From the NCBI RefSeq assembly GCF_000423705.1, contig NZ_AUIM01000004.1:848587-912586 (forward strand): DNA of 64,000 nucleotides, given 5' to 3'. Positions 62,564-64,000 of the stretch are shown here, one piece after another. The notes beneath the pieces were generated by a model that was given only the letters and a program-made list of their open reading frames with translations, was not told the DNA's origin and searched no databases. Source of the DNA: Stappia stellulata DSM 5886. Its GTDB lineage: Bacteria > Pseudomonadota > Alphaproteobacteria > Rhizobiales > Stappiaceae. Position numbers and translations under genes: made by a program. How positions within the stretch are numbered: position 1 is the stretch's first letter; each line of letters begins with the position of its first letter.

Positions 62564-63714
62564 GCCTCGGCCTCCTCGCTGAGGATGGCAAGAACCCGGC
62601 TTTGCGGGCCAATGCCGAGCGCATGCTTTTCCGCGTCGCCGGCCATCAGCAGCGCGGCACATCCCGCCGCGCCCGAGGGCGTCGTCGCAAGCCCCGTCTC
62701 CGCAAGCCGTGGCAGGACGGCCTCGACGTCGGCGTCACCGACGGTGACGAAGAAGTCCGCGTCGCGGGAGAGCCCTTTCAGCGCAATCAGCGATGGCACC
62801 TTGCAATCGAGCCGTCCCATCGAGGACACGCCGCCTATCGCCTCCAGGACGGCTCCGGCGCGAATGGAGCCCTGAAGCGCGGCAGCCTCCGACGGCTCCA
62901 CGACGACAATCGCCGGCCCGTCCCGCCAGACGGTGCGCGCAAGCGCCGCCGCGGACGCCGCCAGCCCGCCGACACCCGCCTGAAGAAAAACATGCGTCGG
63001 TGGGGCCGGCATTTGCGCGAAGACCTCTTCCATCAACGCCAGATAGCCCTCCATCAAGCGCCAGGGGCGCTCCAGGTAGCCGGGCCAGGAACTGTCGGAA
63101 AGCAACCGCCACCCGTTCGCCTCGGCCGCCTCCAGTGCCGCCGCCATGCTGGCCTCATAGTCGGCACCCTCGCGCTTCACCTCCGCGCCCTTGGCGCGCA
63201 GCCTCGCGGCAAATCCCTCCGGCACCGTCTCGGCGATATAGACCACGGCCCGCGCGCCGAAGATGCGCGCACCTGCTGCGACCGAGAGGCCGTGATTTCC
63301 AGCGCTTGCGGTCACATAAGTGACGCCGTCGAGCGCCCGGTCCGGCTGGTCGCAGCCCGTGTCCGTGGCCTCGCGGGCAACCACATAGGCCGCGCCCAGC
63401 GCCTTGAAGCTGCCAAGCCCCATGCGGCCGCGCTCGTCCTTGACGTGGAGGCTGGTCACACCGGCGGTTCGGGCGAGATCGGCCGCCTCGCGCAAGGGCG
63501 TGGGTTTGGCGGCCGGGCATTGACCGAGAAGCGAGAGCACCGCATCGACATCGACGCTCGGCACAGGCACGCCCTCAAGACTTGCGATCGTGTCCTCGCG
63601 GCCCCTCCCCGCATTTTTCAAAATCTCCACCAGCGCCTCCCCTTCGCATGGTTTCGCAATCAGTGGAGGCACGGTCGCGCGGATCACGGCGAATGTCGAG
63701 CCTTGGAGAGGCAC
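62560..63714 (-). CDS. PLP-dependent diaminopropionate ammonia-lyase-like enzyme
   Basis: 384 residues, fold type II PLP enzyme. Lys in GLGSFKALGAAY (Schiff base), SAGNHGLSVAAGARIFGA (PLP-contact Asn), DSSWPGYLERPWRLMEGY and PPTHVFLQAGVGGLAAS match diaminopropionate ammonia-lyase more than threonine dehydratase. It should release ammonia from a 2,3-diamino or hydroxy amino acid. The start is a GTG at 63714 and uncertain, as the first about 20 residues have no family match that I can see. First gene of a three-gene cassette with overlapping stops and starts. Confidence 0.83.
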   Translation of the reverse strand: MPLQGSTFAVIRATVPPLIAKPCEGEALVEILKNAGRGREDTIASLEGVPVPSVDVDAVLSLLGQCPAAKPTPLREAADLARTAGVTSLHVKDERGRMGLGSFKALGAAYVVAREATDTGCDQPDRALDGVTYVTASAGNHGLSVAAGARIFGARAVVYIAETVPEGFAARLRAKGAEVKREGADYEASMAAALEAAEANGWRLLSDSSWPGYLERPWRLMEGYLALMEEVFAQMPAPPTHVFLQAGVGGLAASAAALARTVWRDGPAIVVVEPSEAAALQGSIRAGAVLEAIGGVSSMGRLDCKVPSLIALKGLSRDADFFVTVGDADVEAVLPRLAETGLATTPSGAAGCAALLMAGDAEKHALGIGPQSRVLAILSEEAEA

Positions 63715-63723
63715 GGGCGCAGC

Positions 63724-64000
63724 TCAAGGCGTCGGCTGACAGACCTCGCAGGCAAAGGCCCGCCGCGTGTCGATCTCCATGCGGACAATCGCCCCGTCGC
63801 AATAGGGGCAGCGCTCCTTGTTGAAGATGTTCACCCGCTCGCGGTAGCGGCTGCGGCCCGGCGGAGCATTGTCGACCGTGACAATCGCATTCTTGCGAAG
63901 GCCGATTTCCAGCAAGTGCACCGCGTCGCTCCAGATCGCGTCGAATTCCTTGCGCGAAATCTCGCGCCCCGGCCGGTCTGGATGGATGCGCTGCCGCCAG
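63724..64000 (-). CDS. Fpg/Nei family DNA glycosylase, C-terminal part
   Basis: Only the last about 90 residues are in the window; the start lies past position 64000. The visible part includes EISRKEFDAIWSDAVHLLEIGLRKNAIVTV (H2TH-region helices) and a zinc finger with CPYC ... CEVC, as in formamidopyrimidine/endonuclease VIII glycosylases that remove oxidised bases. The arginine that inserts into DNA (NRERVNIFNK-like stretch) cannot be judged fully. It ends 9 bp before the PLP-enzyme gene begins, so they may be one transcript. Confidence 0.78.
   Translation of the reverse strand, partial: WRQRIHPDRPGREISRKEFDAIWSDAVHLLEIGLRKNAIVTVDNAPPGRSRYRERVNIFNKERCPYCDGAIVRMEIDTRRAFACEVCQPTP

Noticed and set aside
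60657-63714. Full ectoine/hydroxyectoine catabolic operon
   Set aside because: EutC and EutE/DoeB homologues are not in the window and the PLP enzyme matches diaminopropionate ammonia-lyase better; kept only as a hypothesis.

Overview
The window is 64 kb of a high-GC alphaproteobacterial chromosome. Gene content and order point to Hyphomicrobiales (Rhizobiales): a conserved prfB–mrcA–amiC–rne block, a dsbA–aroQ–accB–accC–aat block, class II DAHP synthase, glutamine-dependent NadE, and an RNase E with an acidic insertion in its S1 domain. A Stappiaceae-like marine relative would fit, but that is inference. I see no tRNA, rRNA, insertion sequence, CRISPR array or phage gene. GTG and TTG starts are fairly common.

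Positions 1-9.9 kb are on the minus strand and hold housekeeping genes: gltX (cut by the left edge), an MFS carrier, nadE, a single-domain response regulator, DAHP synthase and a large AsmA/YhdP-like envelope protein. Positions 10.0-18.9 kb are on the plus strand: a one-cysteine Bcp peroxiredoxin, a DUF455 ferritin-like protein, an M23 murein peptidase, a phosphonate-type ABC operon (phnCDE) behind a PHO-box-like sequence, and three tandem TupA-like ATP-grasp paralogues. Positions 19.0-24.3 kb (minus) carry prfB with a programmed +1 frameshift, PBP1a and AmiC. From 25.0 to 37.2 kb come rne, an aminotransferase (minus), an M48/TPR protease, dsbA, aroQ, accBC, aat, an orphan ParA (minus), an FAH-family hydrolase and plsC. 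At 38.3-40.7 kb a small lipid cassette (ACP, ketosynthase, two hot-dog dehydratase-type proteins) lies divergent from a Frag1/DRAM-like membrane protein. A rhodanese follows on the minus strand.

The most unusual part is 41.4-59.2 kb, which looks like one divergent catabolic regulon. To the left is a ribose-type ABC transporter with an SDR, a hydroxyisobutyrate-dehydrogenase-like enzyme and a ThuA protein. To the right are an SDR, an M24-fold protein missing a metal ligand, E1 alpha and beta of a 2-oxoacid dehydrogenase, a two-lipoyl protein with a degenerate E2 core, an aldehyde dehydrogenase, a separate lipoyl-less E2 core and a KduD-like SDR. The gene at the divergence encodes a winged-helix domain fused to a complete family-1 solute-binding-protein fold with no signal peptide, so it looks like a cytosolic one-component regulator. 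A perfect 17-bp inverted repeat sits in the divergent promoter, and a near copy of its core lies inside the regulator gene. The cluster contains no kinase or aldolase, which suggests an oxidative route for a sugar, polyol or sugar acid.

Positions 59.3-64 kb hold a spermidine-synthase-like protein, a zinc-ribbon methyltransferase, and a tightly overlapped minus-strand cassette (Asp/Glu racemase family, intact M24 peptidase, diaminopropionate ammonia-lyase-like PLP enzyme). The C-terminus of an Fpg/Nei DNA glycosylase runs off the right edge.
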